Source: JACCTU01 sp963798985 (GTDB lineage Bacteria; Actinomycetota; Thermoleophilia; Gaiellales; Gaiellaceae). From it: 64,000 bases of DNA. Both the position numbers and the translations under genes were made by a program. The DNA is taken from assembly GCA_963798985.1 (NCBI GenBank), contig CAWCVL010000007.1, forward strand, positions 744,001-808,000, given 5' to 3'. The notes under the pieces are model-generated. The model did not search any database. It was not told where the DNA came from and worked only from the letters and a program-made list of their open reading frames with translations. Of this stretch, positions 1 to 8,800 are shown piece by piece; the stretch's first letter is position 1; each line of letters begins with the position of its first letter.

Positions 1-694
1 TGCCGCGCTGCTGACGATGATGTACGTCACGAGTTACGAGAAGCGCGTTCAGAACGGCGAGGAAGACGTTTCGGTCCTCGTCGCGACGAGCGACATCCCG
101 GCCGGCACCTCCGGCGCTGCCGCAGTGGCACGCGTCGAAGCGCGCATGGTCGCTCAGCGGAACGTCGCGCCCGGCGCGGTGTCCGACAAGACCCAGCTCG
201 AGGAGTTCGTCGTCTCGCAGCCGATCTACGCCGGTGAGCAGGTCAGCCGGCAGCGGTTCAGCAGCTCGTCGGAGATCGGTGTTCGCTCGAGCCTGACCGG
301 AAACATGCGCGCGGTCGCGGTCGCCGGCGACGGCACTCAGCTCCTCGCCGACACGCTCAGGAACGGTGACCGGGTCGACCTCGTCGCATCGCTGAAGATC
401 AGCGACGACAAGGAGAGCTCGGCGACCCGCGTCGTCCTCCGCGACATCGAAGTCTTGAAGTCGGCGGCCTCGACCGGCGCGAAGCGGCTCGACAACGCGG
501 CAGGACAGAATCAGCTGTCGGTTCTGCTCGCCGTGTCCGATACCCAGGTGCAGAAGCTGTTCCACGTCACGCGCCATGGCGTGTGGACGCTCCAGCTCCG
601 GCCGGTCGTCGACGCCGTCGACAGCCCCGAGAGCCTGGAGACGAATTCGACGATTCTCCGCGACGGTCTCCGTCGCGGCCAGGGAGGCAACTGA
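1..694 (+). CDS. cpaB: Flp pilus assembly protein CpaB/RcpC (5' truncated)
   Basis: The reading frame is open from the window edge, so the true start lies upstream; the first visible residues (AALLTMMYV) look like the end of an N-terminal membrane helix. Next come a SAF-like segment (VLVATSDIPAGT) and a C-terminal part resembling RcpC/CpaB, the periplasmic factor that helps form the secretin channel of Tad pili. The stop codon overlaps the start of the next Tad gene (TGATG), implying translational coupling. Family assignment rests on the SAF pattern and on the neighbours cpaE, cpaF, tadB and tadC. Confidence 0.85.
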   Translation, partial: AALLTMMYVTSYEKRVQNGEEDVSVLVATSDIPAGTSGAAAVARVEARMVAQRNVAPGAVSDKTQLEEFVVSQPIYAGEQVSRQRFSSSSEIGVRSSLTGNMRAVAVAGDGTQLLADTLRNGDRVDLVASLKISDDKESSATRVVLRDIEVLKSAASTGAKRLDNAAGQNQLSVLLAVSDTQVQKLFHVTRHGVWTLQLRPVVDAVDSPESLETNSTILRDGLRRGQGGN

Positions 695-1881
695 TGAGCG
701 ACAACGGCAACACGCGTGATTCGGTGCGGATCTTCGTCACCGGAAACTGCGACGGCCTCGAGCCGCTCCTCGACGCGCTCAACCAGCACGACGACGTCCA
801 AGTCGTCGGGTACAGCGAGCACGTCGCCGACGCGTTCGCCCCGCTCGCGGGCGGTCATCTCCAGGTCGTCCTCCACGGAACGAGAGACGCGCACCTCCCG
901 GTGCACGACATCGCCTCGATCCGAGAGCACACGCAGGCCCCGCTGATCCTGCTCGCCTCCGGAGAGTCCTCGCAGCTCCTGAGCGAGGCGCTCGAGACGG
1001 ACGTGGCAGACGTGCTCCTCCTGCCTCAGTTGGCCGACAACGTCGTCTTCGCGGTCCGCAAGGCGGCTCACGCCGGCCGGCGCCTCGAGGCCGAGGGTGG
1101 CGTCGGCAGGCGCGGTCGCGTCCTGACCGTGTTCTCGCCGAAGGGCGGCACGGGCAAGACCGTGACCGCGACGAACCTCGCAACGGCGTTCGCAAAGTAC
1201 GAGAAGAAGCGGACGCTGCTGATCGACCTCGACCTCCAGTTCGGAGACGCGGCGATCATGCTCGGGCTCGAGCCCGAGAAGACGATCTACGACCTCGTCG
1301 TCGCCCCGGGAGAGCTCGACTCGGAGAAGCTCGCGGGCTACACCACGCGCCACGCCTCCGGCGTCGACGTCCTCCCCGCCCCGCTCCGCCCGGAAGACGC
1401 GGAGCTCGTCACGGAGCCGAAGGTCAACCGGCTGCTCGAGGTTGCCCGCGGGTCCTACGACCTGATCGTCGTCGACACGTCGCCGTTCTTCCACGGCCCG
1501 ATGCTCGCGACCCTCGACCGCACGGACGAGCTGCTCGTCCTGTGCGGGCTCGACGTGCCCACGCTGAAGAACGTCAAGCTCGCACAGCACACGCTCGACC
1601 TGCTGTCCTTCCCCGCCTCGCGCGTCCGGTTCGTCCTGAACCGGTCGAACTCGAAGGTCGGGATGAAGCAGAGCGAGGTCGAGAGCGCACTGGGCGTGAA
1701 GATCGCCTTCGAGATGCCGAGTGACCGCGCCGTGCCCCTCGCCGTCAACCGCGGAACGCCCGCGGTGCTCGCGGAGGCCGGTTGCGACTTCTCGCGCTCG
1801 ATTCGGTCGATGGCCAAGGGCCTGCTCGAGCCCGAGCAGGAGAAGAAGCGGCGGCTCTTCGGCGCCCTCGCGAGGGCTTAA
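694..1881 (+). CDS. cpaE: Pilus assembly ATPase CpaE/TadZ (ParA/MinD-like)
   Basis: This 395-residue protein has an N-terminal receiver-like region (about 1-140) and a ParA/MinD ATPase domain. The deviant Walker A SPKGGTGKT lies near residues 148-156 and a Walker B-like LIDLDLQFGD follows. TadZ proteins of this architecture localise the Tad secretion machinery to the pole. The ATG at 694 is chosen because it overlaps the cpaB stop and begins the domain; the same frame is open further upstream but only inside cpaB. Confidence 0.9.
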   Translation: MSDNGNTRDSVRIFVTGNCDGLEPLLDALNQHDDVQVVGYSEHVADAFAPLAGGHLQVVLHGTRDAHLPVHDIASIREHTQAPLILLASGESSQLLSEALETDVADVLLLPQLADNVVFAVRKAAHAGRRLEAEGGVGRRGRVLTVFSPKGGTGKTVTATNLATAFAKYEKKRTLLIDLDLQFGDAAIMLGLEPEKTIYDLVVAPGELDSEKLAGYTTRHASGVDVLPAPLRPEDAELVTEPKVNRLLEVARGSYDLIVVDTSPFFHGPMLATLDRTDELLVLCGLDVPTLKNVKLAQHTLDLLSFPASRVRFVLNRSNSKVGMKQSEVESALGVKIAFEMPSDRAVPLAVNRGTPAVLAEAGCDFSRSIRSMAKGLLEPEQEKKRRLFGALARA

Positions 1882-1883
1882 CG

Positions 1884-3326
1884 ATGAGCCTTCACGAGCG
1901 GATCCGAAGCAACGGGAGCACCGTTGCTCCCGACGACAACGCGACCGCACCCGCGGGCCCTCAGTCGTCGGCGAGTCAGCCGCGCGCGCAGCGACCGCAG
2001 CAGCAGTCGATGGACCCGTACGCCGAGCTGAAGACGCGAATCCATCACGCATGCATCGCCAAGCTCGGCCCCGAGCTCTTCCGACAGACCGAGACGGAGG
2101 ACCTCTCCGAACGCGTCCTCCATGCGGTCACGGAGCAGCTCGCGCTCGACCGCACGCCGCTCACCCGTGAGGAGCGGCGCCAGATCGTCCGCGAGATCGC
2201 AGACGACATTCTCGGCTATGGACCGCTCGAGCCTCTGCTCAACGATGACTCCGTGACCGAAGTGATGGTCAACGCATTCGATCGGATCTACATCGAGCGC
2301 TCAGGCCGGATCGAGCGGACGCAGTCGACGTTTGCTGACAACGCCCACCTCCTGCGCATCATCGACAAGATCGTGTCGCAGGTCGGGCGCCGCGTGGACG
2401 AGTCCTCGCCGATGGTCGATGCCCGCCTTCCGGACGGAAGCCGCGTCAACGCAATCATCCCGCCGCTCGCGCTCCGTGGGCCGACGCTCACGATCCGTAA
2501 GTTCGCGCGAGACCCGTACACCATGGACGACCTGATCAACTTCGGGTCGATCTCGCCCAAGGCGGCGCAGTTTCTTTCGTCGTGCGTGAAGGGCAAGCTC
2601 AACATCCTCATCTCCGGCGGTACCGGTACCGGTAAGACGACGCTGCTGAATGCGATGTCGGCGTTCGTGCCCGGCGACGAGCGCATCGTCACGATCGAGG
2701 ACGCAGCCGAGCTCCAGCTCCAGCAGGATCACGTGATCACGCTCGAGTCGAGGCCCCCGAACATCGAGGGCTCCGGCGAGGTGCGGATCCGTGAGCTCGT
2801 CCGCAACGCGCTGCGCATGAGGCCCGACCGGATCATCGTCGGCGAGGTGCGTGGCCCCGAGACCCTGGACATGCTCCAGGCGATGAACACGGGCCACGAG
2901 GGCTCGTTGACCACGATCCACGCGAACTCTCCGCGCGACGCACTCTCCCGCCTCGAGACGCTCGTGCTGACCGCCGGCGTCGACCTGCCGCTGCGCGCAA
3001 TTCGCGAACAGACCTCGAGCGCGTTCGACCTGCTCGTCCAGATCAGCAGGCTCGTCGACGGCTCACGTCGGATCACCGCCGTGACCGAGGTGCAGCGGAT
3101 GGAGTCGGACGTCGTGACGCTGCAGGACATCTTCGTCGCGAAGGGCCCGGAGGAGGATTCGGCTTCGGCCGGTCGCCTGCTCTCCCAACTCTCCTGCACG
3201 GGGCTCAAGCCCACGTTCCTCGAGAAGATGGCGGCGAACGGCATCGGCTTCGCCCCGACGTTCTTCGAGCCCGAGCTGGGCGCGCGGCCGACGTTCGCCG
3301 GCGCGTCATACGGAGGACGATCGTGA
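1884..3326 (+). CDS. cpaF: Pilus assembly/secretion ATPase CpaF/TadA
   Basis: A 480-residue secretion ATPase of the type II/IV superfamily, the motor for Tad pilus assembly. Visible motifs are Walker A GGTGTGKTT (about residues 245-253), an Asp-box region (VTIEDAAELQL), Walker B with IIVGEVRGPE, and the His-box GHEGSLTTIHAN. The N-terminus is a low-complexity Ala/Gln stretch followed by the helical N-terminal domain. The start at 1884 lies two bases after the cpaE stop, and the end overlaps the GTG of the next gene. Length and motifs are normal for CpaF. Confidence 0.95.
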   Translation: MSLHERIRSNGSTVAPDDNATAPAGPQSSASQPRAQRPQQQSMDPYAELKTRIHHACIAKLGPELFRQTETEDLSERVLHAVTEQLALDRTPLTREERRQIVREIADDILGYGPLEPLLNDDSVTEVMVNAFDRIYIERSGRIERTQSTFADNAHLLRIIDKIVSQVGRRVDESSPMVDARLPDGSRVNAIIPPLALRGPTLTIRKFARDPYTMDDLINFGSISPKAAQFLSSCVKGKLNILISGGTGTGKTTLLNAMSAFVPGDERIVTIEDAAELQLQQDHVITLESRPPNIEGSGEVRIRELVRNALRMRPDRIIVGEVRGPETLDMLQAMNTGHEGSLTTIHANSPRDALSRLETLVLTAGVDLPLRAIREQTSSAFDLLVQISRLVDGSRRITAVTEVQRMESDVVTLQDIFVAKGPEEDSASAGRLLSQLSCTGLKPTFLEKMAANGIGFAPTFFEPELGARPTFAGASYGGRS

Positions 3327-5191
3327 TCCGGATCGCTGCGATCGTCACGCTTGCCGCAGCCATCCTGGCGACGCCCGCGGCCGCCGCCGTCGGACTCACC
3401 GGCGTCGATGCCAGCCGTCACCCGACGATCCAGCTGTCGGTGGTCACCGACCGCCCGGCGGGCGCCGCACCGGTACTGAAGGAGAACGGCCACGCGGTCG
3501 CAGGGTTGGTGGCACAGAATCTCGGACGCGCGAAGAGTGTCGTCGTCGCCATCGACCACTCGCGGTCGATGAAGGGACAGCCACTCCTGGACGCCATCGC
3601 AGCCGCCCGCTCGTTCGTCGGGGGGAAGACAGCGGCCGACCGAGTCGCTGTAGTCACCTTTGGCGAGAGTGCCGTTCAGGCGACGCGCTTCTCCTCCGCG
3701 ACGATCGAGACCGACAGCGCGCTTCGGCACCTCGCGCTGGACAAGCAGCAGGGAACGGCCCTGTACGACGCCGTCCACCTTTCCTCGCTCGCGCTCGCCA
3801 ACGAGGTGAACCCGGGTCGCGTGATCGTGGTCATGACCGACGGCGCCAACGTCGCCAAAGGCGTGTCGCTCGAGAAGGCCATCGCGGCTGCCAAGAAGGC
3901 AGGCGCCGCCGTGTACGCGATCGGGATCGAGAGCGGAGACTTCTCCAAGGCACCGCTCGAGAAGATCGCTGCGGCAACCGGTGGCGGGTACTACGGGGCC
4001 AACTCGTCGGCCGAGCTCGCAACGGCGTACGACGCAGTTGCCAAGGACCTCGCGCGCACGTGGCGCGTCTCGTACCTGACGGCCGCGCGCCCCGGCCAGA
4101 GTCTGACCCTGACCGCCGCGGTACCCGGCTTCGGATCGGGCACGACGCAGACCACCCTCCCCGGCAGCACTCCCCCACCGCCCGGGGACGGCCTTGCCGG
4201 CGTGCTTCCGGAGCAGCTCTTCACGTCCGGTGTCGCGTCGCTCTTCTTGAGCCTCGCAGTCGGCACCGCGATCCTCCTCGCCGTCGGGCTGGCGATGGCC
4301 ACCCCCGCGAGCACGCGCTTGCGACGGAGGCTGAGCCCGCATGTCGGAGGCCCGCGCCGTCGGGCGAAGAAGGCGTCGGTCCGCGAACGCTTCGAAGGCG
4401 CCTCCGGCCTCTTGAAGGCAACGGAGCAGGCATTCGCCCGCTTCTCGTTCTGGCGCAAGCTGCACTCGATGCTCGAACGGGCGGACGTGCCGCTTCGCAC
4501 TGCCGAGTTCTTCTACTGCATGATCATCCCGGCGTTCTTCTTCGGGCTGGTCGCAGCCGCGATGGCTCTGGGGCCCATCATGATCCTGCTGGCCATGGTG
4601 ATCGGCGGCCTCCTGCCGCTCGGCTTTCTCGCCTTCAAGGCGAAGCGACGTGTCAACGCGATCGACGAGCAGCTTCCGGACCTCCTGATCACGATGGCCG
4701 CGTCGCTCAAGGCAGGGCACAGCTTCCGCCAGGCGATGCAGGCCGTCGTCGACGAAGGCCAACCTCCGGTCAGCGACGAGTTCAAGCGCGTGTTGACGGA
4801 AGCGCAGCTCGGCCGTCCGATCGACGATGCGCTCGCCGAGATGGCGGAACGGGTCCAGTCCAAGAACCTGTCGTTTGTCATGACCGCAGTGACCGTCCAG
4901 CGGAGTGTCGGCGGCAGCCTCGCAGGGATCTTCGACATGGTCGGCGACGCCGTCCGTCAACGGCAGGCTTTCGGGCGCAAGATCAAGGGCTTGACCGCGA
5001 TGGGCCGCGCATCTGCGTACACGCTCGTCGGGATGCCGTTTGCGCTCGCCGGAATCATCACCGTCATCAACGCCGACTACATGAGCCCGCTTTACCACAC
5101 GCCCACGGGACACAAGATGATCGCCTTCGGCTTGGTGTCGATGTCCATTGGGGCCTACATGCTTCGCAAGATCGCTTCCTTCAGGGGGTAA
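3323..5191 (+). CDS. Fusion of a secreted VWA domain with TadB-type pilus platform protein
   Basis: A 622-residue protein joining two domains normally found apart. The GTG start overlaps the cpaF stop and gives a signal-like N-terminus (IAAIVTLAAAILATPAAAA). Residues about 60-260 form a von Willebrand A domain with an intact MIDAS (DHSRS, D near 78; later GTALYD and MTDGAN). A Pro-rich linker and one transmembrane helix (about 300-320) lead to a T2SSF domain typical of TadB (LLITMAASLKAGHSFRQA, then VQRSVGGSLAGIFD). It presumably forms the inner-membrane platform with TadC while presenting a metal-dependent adhesion or scaffolding domain outside. The domain calls are firm; the role of the fusion is inferred. 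Confidence 0.85.
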   Translation: MIRIAAIVTLAAAILATPAAAAVGLTGVDASRHPTIQLSVVTDRPAGAAPVLKENGHAVAGLVAQNLGRAKSVVVAIDHSRSMKGQPLLDAIAAARSFVGGKTAADRVAVVTFGESAVQATRFSSATIETDSALRHLALDKQQGTALYDAVHLSSLALANEVNPGRVIVVMTDGANVAKGVSLEKAIAAAKKAGAAVYAIGIESGDFSKAPLEKIAAATGGGYYGANSSAELATAYDAVAKDLARTWRVSYLTAARPGQSLTLTAAVPGFGSGTTQTTLPGSTPPPPGDGLAGVLPEQLFTSGVASLFLSLAVGTAILLAVGLAMATPASTRLRRRLSPHVGGPRRRAKKASVRERFEGASGLLKATEQAFARFSFWRKLHSMLERADVPLRTAEFFYCMIIPAFFFGLVAAAMALGPIMILLAMVIGGLLPLGFLAFKAKRRVNAIDEQLPDLLITMAASLKAGHSFRQAMQAVVDEGQPPVSDEFKRVLTEAQLGRPIDDALAEMAERVQSKNLSFVMTAVTVQRSVGGSLAGIFDMVGDAVRQRQAFGRKIKGLTAMGRASAYTLVGMPFALAGIITVINADYMSPLYHTPTGHKMIAFGLVSMSIGAYMLRKIASFRG

Positions 5192-5194
5192 CTG

Positions 5195-6097
5195 ATGCTG
5201 CTGCTACTGATCGGTCTAACGATGTTCGGGGTTGCGATCTACGTCTTCGCCGAGGCGGCTACGGCGACGTCGCGCCAGCGCTCGGTCGCGATCAGCCGTG
5301 CCACCCGTTACGGCGAGTTCAGTCGCGCCGGCGCCCAGCAACTCAAGTTTAGGGAGCGTGTGCTGGCGCCAGGAGTCGCCCGGCTCGCCCGAATCGCACT
5401 GAAGCTCAACCCGCGGATGACTGTCGAGACGGTCGAGGCGAAACTGCTCAGCGCGGGCCTCGCCCGCAAGGTGACGCCGACCGCGTTCCTCGCCACCAAG
5501 GCAGCCCTTGCCGTCGGAGGTCTTGCCTTCGGCGTGATCGTCGGCGGCGCGGTCGGCGGGAGCCTCGCAGCACTACCGTTCGCGCTCCTGTGCATGTTCG
5601 TCGGCTTCGCACTACCGGGCATGGTGCTGACCATGAAGGTCCGCGGTCGGAAAGAGGCGTTGCGGATGCAGCTGCCGGACGCACTCGACCTCCTCGCGGT
5701 CAGCGTCGAGGCCGGACTTGGCTTCGACGGTGCGATCGCGAAGCTGACAGAGCACCTGGACGGCCCGATCGTCGAGGAGTTCACGCTGACGCTCAACGAG
5801 ATGCGAATCGGCGAAAGTCGCCACGACGCGCTCAAGAAGCTCGCCCAGCGCTCCGCGGCACCCGAGGTCGGCCACTTCACGCGGGCGATCATCCAGGCCG
5901 ACGTGCTCGGGATCTCACTCGGGCGCATCCTGAAAGTGCAGGCGGCGGACACGCGCGAGCGCCGTCAGGCCGCCGCCGAGGAGAAGGCGATGAAGGCGCC
6001 GATCAAGATGCTCTTCCCGACGGTGATCTTCATCTTCCCGGCCATGTTCCTCGTCATCCTCGGCCCGGCAATGCTGACCATTCGCGAGATCTTCTAG
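5195..6097 (+). CDS. tadC: Flp pilus platform protein TadC
   Basis: A 300-residue inner-membrane protein with an N-terminal helix, a central pair of helices (about 107-150) and a C-terminal helix, plus a T2SSF domain (LPDALDLLAVSVEAGLGFDG; GISLGRILKVQA). TadC pairs with TadB as the platform on which the CpaF motor acts. It starts three bases after the VWA-TadB stop, in the same operon. Family length is normal. Confidence 0.9.
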   Translation: MLLLLIGLTMFGVAIYVFAEAATATSRQRSVAISRATRYGEFSRAGAQQLKFRERVLAPGVARLARIALKLNPRMTVETVEAKLLSAGLARKVTPTAFLATKAALAVGGLAFGVIVGGAVGGSLAALPFALLCMFVGFALPGMVLTMKVRGRKEALRMQLPDALDLLAVSVEAGLGFDGAIAKLTEHLDGPIVEEFTLTLNEMRIGESRHDALKKLAQRSAAPEVGHFTRAIIQADVLGISLGRILKVQAADTRERRQAAAEEKAMKAPIKMLFPTVIFIFPAMFLVILGPAMLTIREIF

Positions 6098-6105
6098 GAG
6101 GCTTC

Positions 6106-7530
6106 GTGGACGACTCGACCCAGGACACCGACAAGGGATTCGGCACCGGCCTCCGCCGCCAGCTCGAGCGGCGCCGCGACGGCGAGGACACCAACGGCGA
6201 AGCGCCGCGCGAGACGCCTCCGCACGTCGTCGCCGAGGAGATCCTCGCCGACCTCCCGGTCGCGTCGAGTGAGAACGGGTCATCGTCGGACGTCGAGGCG
6301 TTCCGCTCCGAGCTCTCGTCCGCACTCGCGCGCGAGCGAGACCTCCGCGCGGCGATGGCAGAGCAGGCCGCGATGCTCGAGCGCGAGCTCGCCGGCCCCC
6401 AGGGCCTGAACCTCCGCGCGTCGGAGCTCGATCAGCGCGCCGCGACGCTCGCCGCACGTGAGAACGAGCTCGCGTCCCGCGACCAGGAACTGGCCGAGCG
6501 CGCAGACGCGGTCACGGAAGAGCAGCGGCGGATCACGAGCGAGAAGGCCGAGATCGCCGACGCCGAGGCACGCGCCGCCGAGCGCGAGCGCCAGCTCCAG
6601 GCGAAGTTCCGCGAACTGTCGAGCGTCGACCGCGGCCGCACCGAGGCAGCCGCCGAGCTCGCCAAGCAGGAAGCCGCACTTGGGCAGCGCGAGCGCACGA
6701 TCGCGAGGGCCGAGCAGGACATCGAGCTCCGCGAGCAGGAGATGCTCGCCAAGGTCGAGGCCCGCGGCGCGGCGCTCGCCGTCCGCGAGACCAGTCTGGT
6801 CGCGCGTGACGAGGAGCTCGCTTCGCGCGAGACGGAGGTCTTCGAGAAGCAGCGCGAGCTGGCAAAGGCGGACGGCAGGCTGGTTGCACGCGTCGAGACG
6901 ATCGAGAAGCGTGAGGCCGAGCTCCTGGAGGTCGAGCAGCGTGTCCGCCTCGCCGAGAACAACCTCGAGACGAAGGCTGCGTCGTTCGGGCAGCTCGGCG
7001 AGCAGTCCGCGGAGCAGCTCGCGAATCTTCAGCAGCGGGAGACCGAGCTCGCTGCGCGCGAGGCCGAGCTCAACCGCCAGCTCGCCACCCTCCGCCGCGT
7101 CGAGCGGGACGAGGGCATGGCCGCCGAGCTCGAGCACAAGCAGCAGGCGATGCTCGAGCGCGAGCGCGAGCTCGCGGCGCGCGAGGCCGAGCTGCAGTCG
7201 ACTGAGGCGCTCTTCGAGTCGCAACGCGAGCGCATCGAGCGCCGCGAGAAGCGGCTCAACAGCACGGAGGAATCGCTCTCGGATCGCATCCGTGAGATGG
7301 ACGAGCGAGAGGCTGAAGTCGAAGCGCGCGAAGCGCGCGTCGAGGCCGACCTCGAGCTTCGCGAAGAGAAGCTCGAGAGGCGGGAGCTGAAGGTCGCGGA
7401 GCTCGAGGAACGGCTCGGAAAGAAGGAGAACCAGCTCTCGGACTACGTGGGTCAGCTGCAGGGCAAGTTCGACCAGCGCGAGTCCGACTGGTGGGAGAAA
7501 CAGCTCGGCCGCCCGGTCGAGAAGGTCTAG
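6106..7530 (+). CDS. Long coiled-coil protein at the end of the Tad operon
   Basis: A 474-residue, strongly charged protein with GTG start 6106 preceded by AGGAGG at 6096-6101. After an acidic leader of about 70 residues almost the whole chain is one predicted coiled coil built from imperfect repeats around the pattern ELAxREaEL (for example LAARENELASRDQELAER and LAAREAELNRQLATL). There is no signal peptide, membrane helix or enzymatic motif. It is co-directional with tadC (8 bp gap) and followed by a strong hairpin, so it is probably the last gene of the operon. A cytoplasmic scaffold for the pilus machine is a guess from position alone. Confidence 0.75.
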   Translation: MDDSTQDTDKGFGTGLRRQLERRRDGEDTNGEAPRETPPHVVAEEILADLPVASSENGSSSDVEAFRSELSSALARERDLRAAMAEQAAMLERELAGPQGLNLRASELDQRAATLAARENELASRDQELAERADAVTEEQRRITSEKAEIADAEARAAERERQLQAKFRELSSVDRGRTEAAAELAKQEAALGQRERTIARAEQDIELREQEMLAKVEARGAALAVRETSLVARDEELASRETEVFEKQRELAKADGRLVARVETIEKREAELLEVEQRVRLAENNLETKAASFGQLGEQSAEQLANLQQRETELAAREAELNRQLATLRRVERDEGMAAELEHKQQAMLERERELAAREAELQSTEALFESQRERIERREKRLNSTEESLSDRIREMDEREAEVEAREARVEADLELREEKLERRELKVAELEERLGKKENQLSDYVGQLQGKFDQRESDWWEKQLGRPVEKV

Positions 7531-7566
7531 GAACGACGAGGGGGCTTCGGCCCCCTCTCTCGTTCC
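7530..7566. terminator. Hairpin terminator between convergent genes
   Basis: The core stem is GAGGGGGC, loop TTCG, GCCCCCTC (7538-7557), extended by an outer stem GGAACGA/TCGTTCC. It sits between the stop of the coiled-coil gene and the stop of the minus-strand dehydrogenase-like gene, so it can serve both strands. There is no long T tract. Confidence 0.8.
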
Positions 7567-8601
7567 CTAGGGCTTCCGGGCGATTCGGTAGATCCGTCCA
7601 GTCCCCCAGTCGGCGACGAGCAACGCATCGTCGTGCGCGACGAGAACGGCGAGCGGATGGTCGAAGCCACGTGCGAAGACCCGCTGCCCCACAACACGGC
7701 CGTTCGCGTCGAACGTGAGGCGCACGACGGTTCGACCGTGCTTCCTGCCGAAGTACTGACCCCAGAGCGCAACGAACGCGGTGCGGCCGTCGGGCGCGAA
7801 CGCGATCCCGCCGGCGCCTGAGCGCGGCTCGAGATACGCAACCGGCGGCGTAACTCCGGCGCAGCCGTTGCCGGCGAGTTGCTTCCGCGCCCAGTTGGGC
7901 CAGCAGTCGGGCCAGCCGAAGTTGCGGCCCTGCACGACGTGCACGAGCATCTCGGCCGGCTCGGAGCCGCCGAGGTCGTCTCGCCCGTTCACCGTCGCGT
8001 ACAGACGGCCCGTCCCCGGTTGGAACGCCAGCCCGTACGGGTTGCGCAGACCCTTCGCGACGACGCGCAGGTCGCGCCCGCTCGGGAGGACGGAGAGGAT
8101 CGTGGCGCTCCTCGCGTCCTTCTCCTTGCAGACGTCGCACGTCGATCCCGAGCCGAGATAGAGCCGCCCGTCACCGCCGACCACGACGTTGTCCTGCTGG
8201 TGGCGGCCGTTGGGTAGCCCCTTCACCACGGTGCGACGGGCTCGCAGGCTCTTCCCGACGAGGTTCAGGCTGTCGAGGCGCCCGCGCGAGGAGACGAAGA
8301 GGCGCGGGCCGCTCCAGGCGATCCCGAGCGGTTCGTGGAAGCCCTTCGCGAGGACGCGCGGCTTTGCGCTCCCCACACCGACGACGACGATTTGGCCGGT
8401 CTCCTGCGCGACGTACAGGCGCCCGTCCGGGCCGAAGGCCATCGCCGTCGGCCGTGTCAGGCCCGTCGCGTAGCGCTCGGCGATGTATCCGCCCGGCACG
8501 CGCAGCTCGGGCGCCGGGCGGAGCAGGCCGGTACCGGCGCTCGGGCCTGCGAGCGCAAGACCGAGGGCGAAAAGTACCCCCAGGGGGTATAGTGGGCGCA
8601 T
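7567..8601 (-). CDS. Secreted PQQ-type glucose/sorbosone dehydrogenase-like beta-propeller
   Basis: A protein of about 344 residues with a signal peptide (MRPLYPLGVLFALGLALAG) and a beta-propeller of the glucose/sorbosone dehydrogenase type: TAMAFGPDGRLYVAQ, QDNVVVGGDGRLYLGSGS, NPYGLAFQPGTGRLY, NFGWPDCWP and GGIAFAPDGRTAFVALWG. A Cys pair (STCDVCKEKD) and a Cys near the NFGWPDCW motif are typical. The family oxidises sugars outside the cell, but many actinobacterial members have no assigned substrate. The ATG at 8601 is chosen over 8613 because it begins the signal peptide directly. It is divergent from copZ, and a CsoR-like operator lies inside its first codons. Confidence 0.8.
   Translation of the reverse strand: MRPLYPLGVLFALGLALAGPSAGTGLLRPAPELRVPGGYIAERYATGLTRPTAMAFGPDGRLYVAQETGQIVVVGVGSAKPRVLAKGFHEPLGIAWSGPRLFVSSRGRLDSLNLVGKSLRARRTVVKGLPNGRHQQDNVVVGGDGRLYLGSGSTCDVCKEKDARSATILSVLPSGRDLRVVAKGLRNPYGLAFQPGTGRLYATVNGRDDLGGSEPAEMLVHVVQGRNFGWPDCWPNWARKQLAGNGCAGVTPPVAYLEPRSGAGGIAFAPDGRTAFVALWGQYFGRKHGRTVVRLTFDANGRVVGQRVFARGFDHPLAVLVAHDDALLVADWGTGRIYRIARKP
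8575..8593 (+). promoter_or_regulatory. CsoR-like operator overlapping the copZ promoter
   Basis: The perfect palindrome TACCCCC-A-GGGGGTA (8575-8589) has the G/C-tract form of CsoR operators and lies just upstream of the copZ ATG at 8600. TATAGT at 8588-8593 can be the -10 box, giving an almost leaderless copZ transcript. CsoR is encoded two genes downstream, so autoregulation is expected: repression without copper and release when Cu(I) binds. The site also overlaps the signal-peptide codons of the divergent gene. Confidence 0.75.
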
Positions 8602-8800
8602 GAGCACACTCACCTATACCGTCCCGGCGATGCACTGCGGCAATTGCACGGCCGCAGTGGAGCGGGAGATCTCGCAGGTTCCGGGAGTCGACCTCGTCGA
8701 GGCAGAGCTCTCGACGAAGCAAGTCGTGGTCCGCGGCGAGAGCGTCGACGACGCCGCCGTGCGCGAAGCGATCAGGGAAGCGGGGTACGAGGCGGCGTGA
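8600..8800 (+). CDS. copZ: Copper chaperone CopZ
   Basis: A 66-residue single heavy-metal-associated domain with the Cu(I) motif MHCGNC near residues 10-15 and the usual beta-alpha-beta-beta-alpha-beta pattern ending in AIREAGYEA. CopZ carries cytosolic Cu(I) to the exporter CopA, encoded next and overlapping by four bases, and to the regulator CsoR. The ATG lies directly after the operator and -10 box, without room for a normal ribosome binding site, so leaderless translation is likely. Confidence 0.92.
   Translation: MSTLTYTVPAMHCGNCTAAVEREISQVPGVDLVEAELSTKQVVVRGESVDDAAVREAIREAGYEAA

Noticed and set aside
511..5113. Long minus-strand open frames opposite the Tad genes
   Set aside because: They lack any motif and mirror the codon bias of the GC-rich genes on the plus strand.
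6280..7224. Long minus-strand frame opposite the coiled-coil gene
   Set aside because: Its repetitive Leu/Arg composition is simply the antisense of the coiled-coil repeats.
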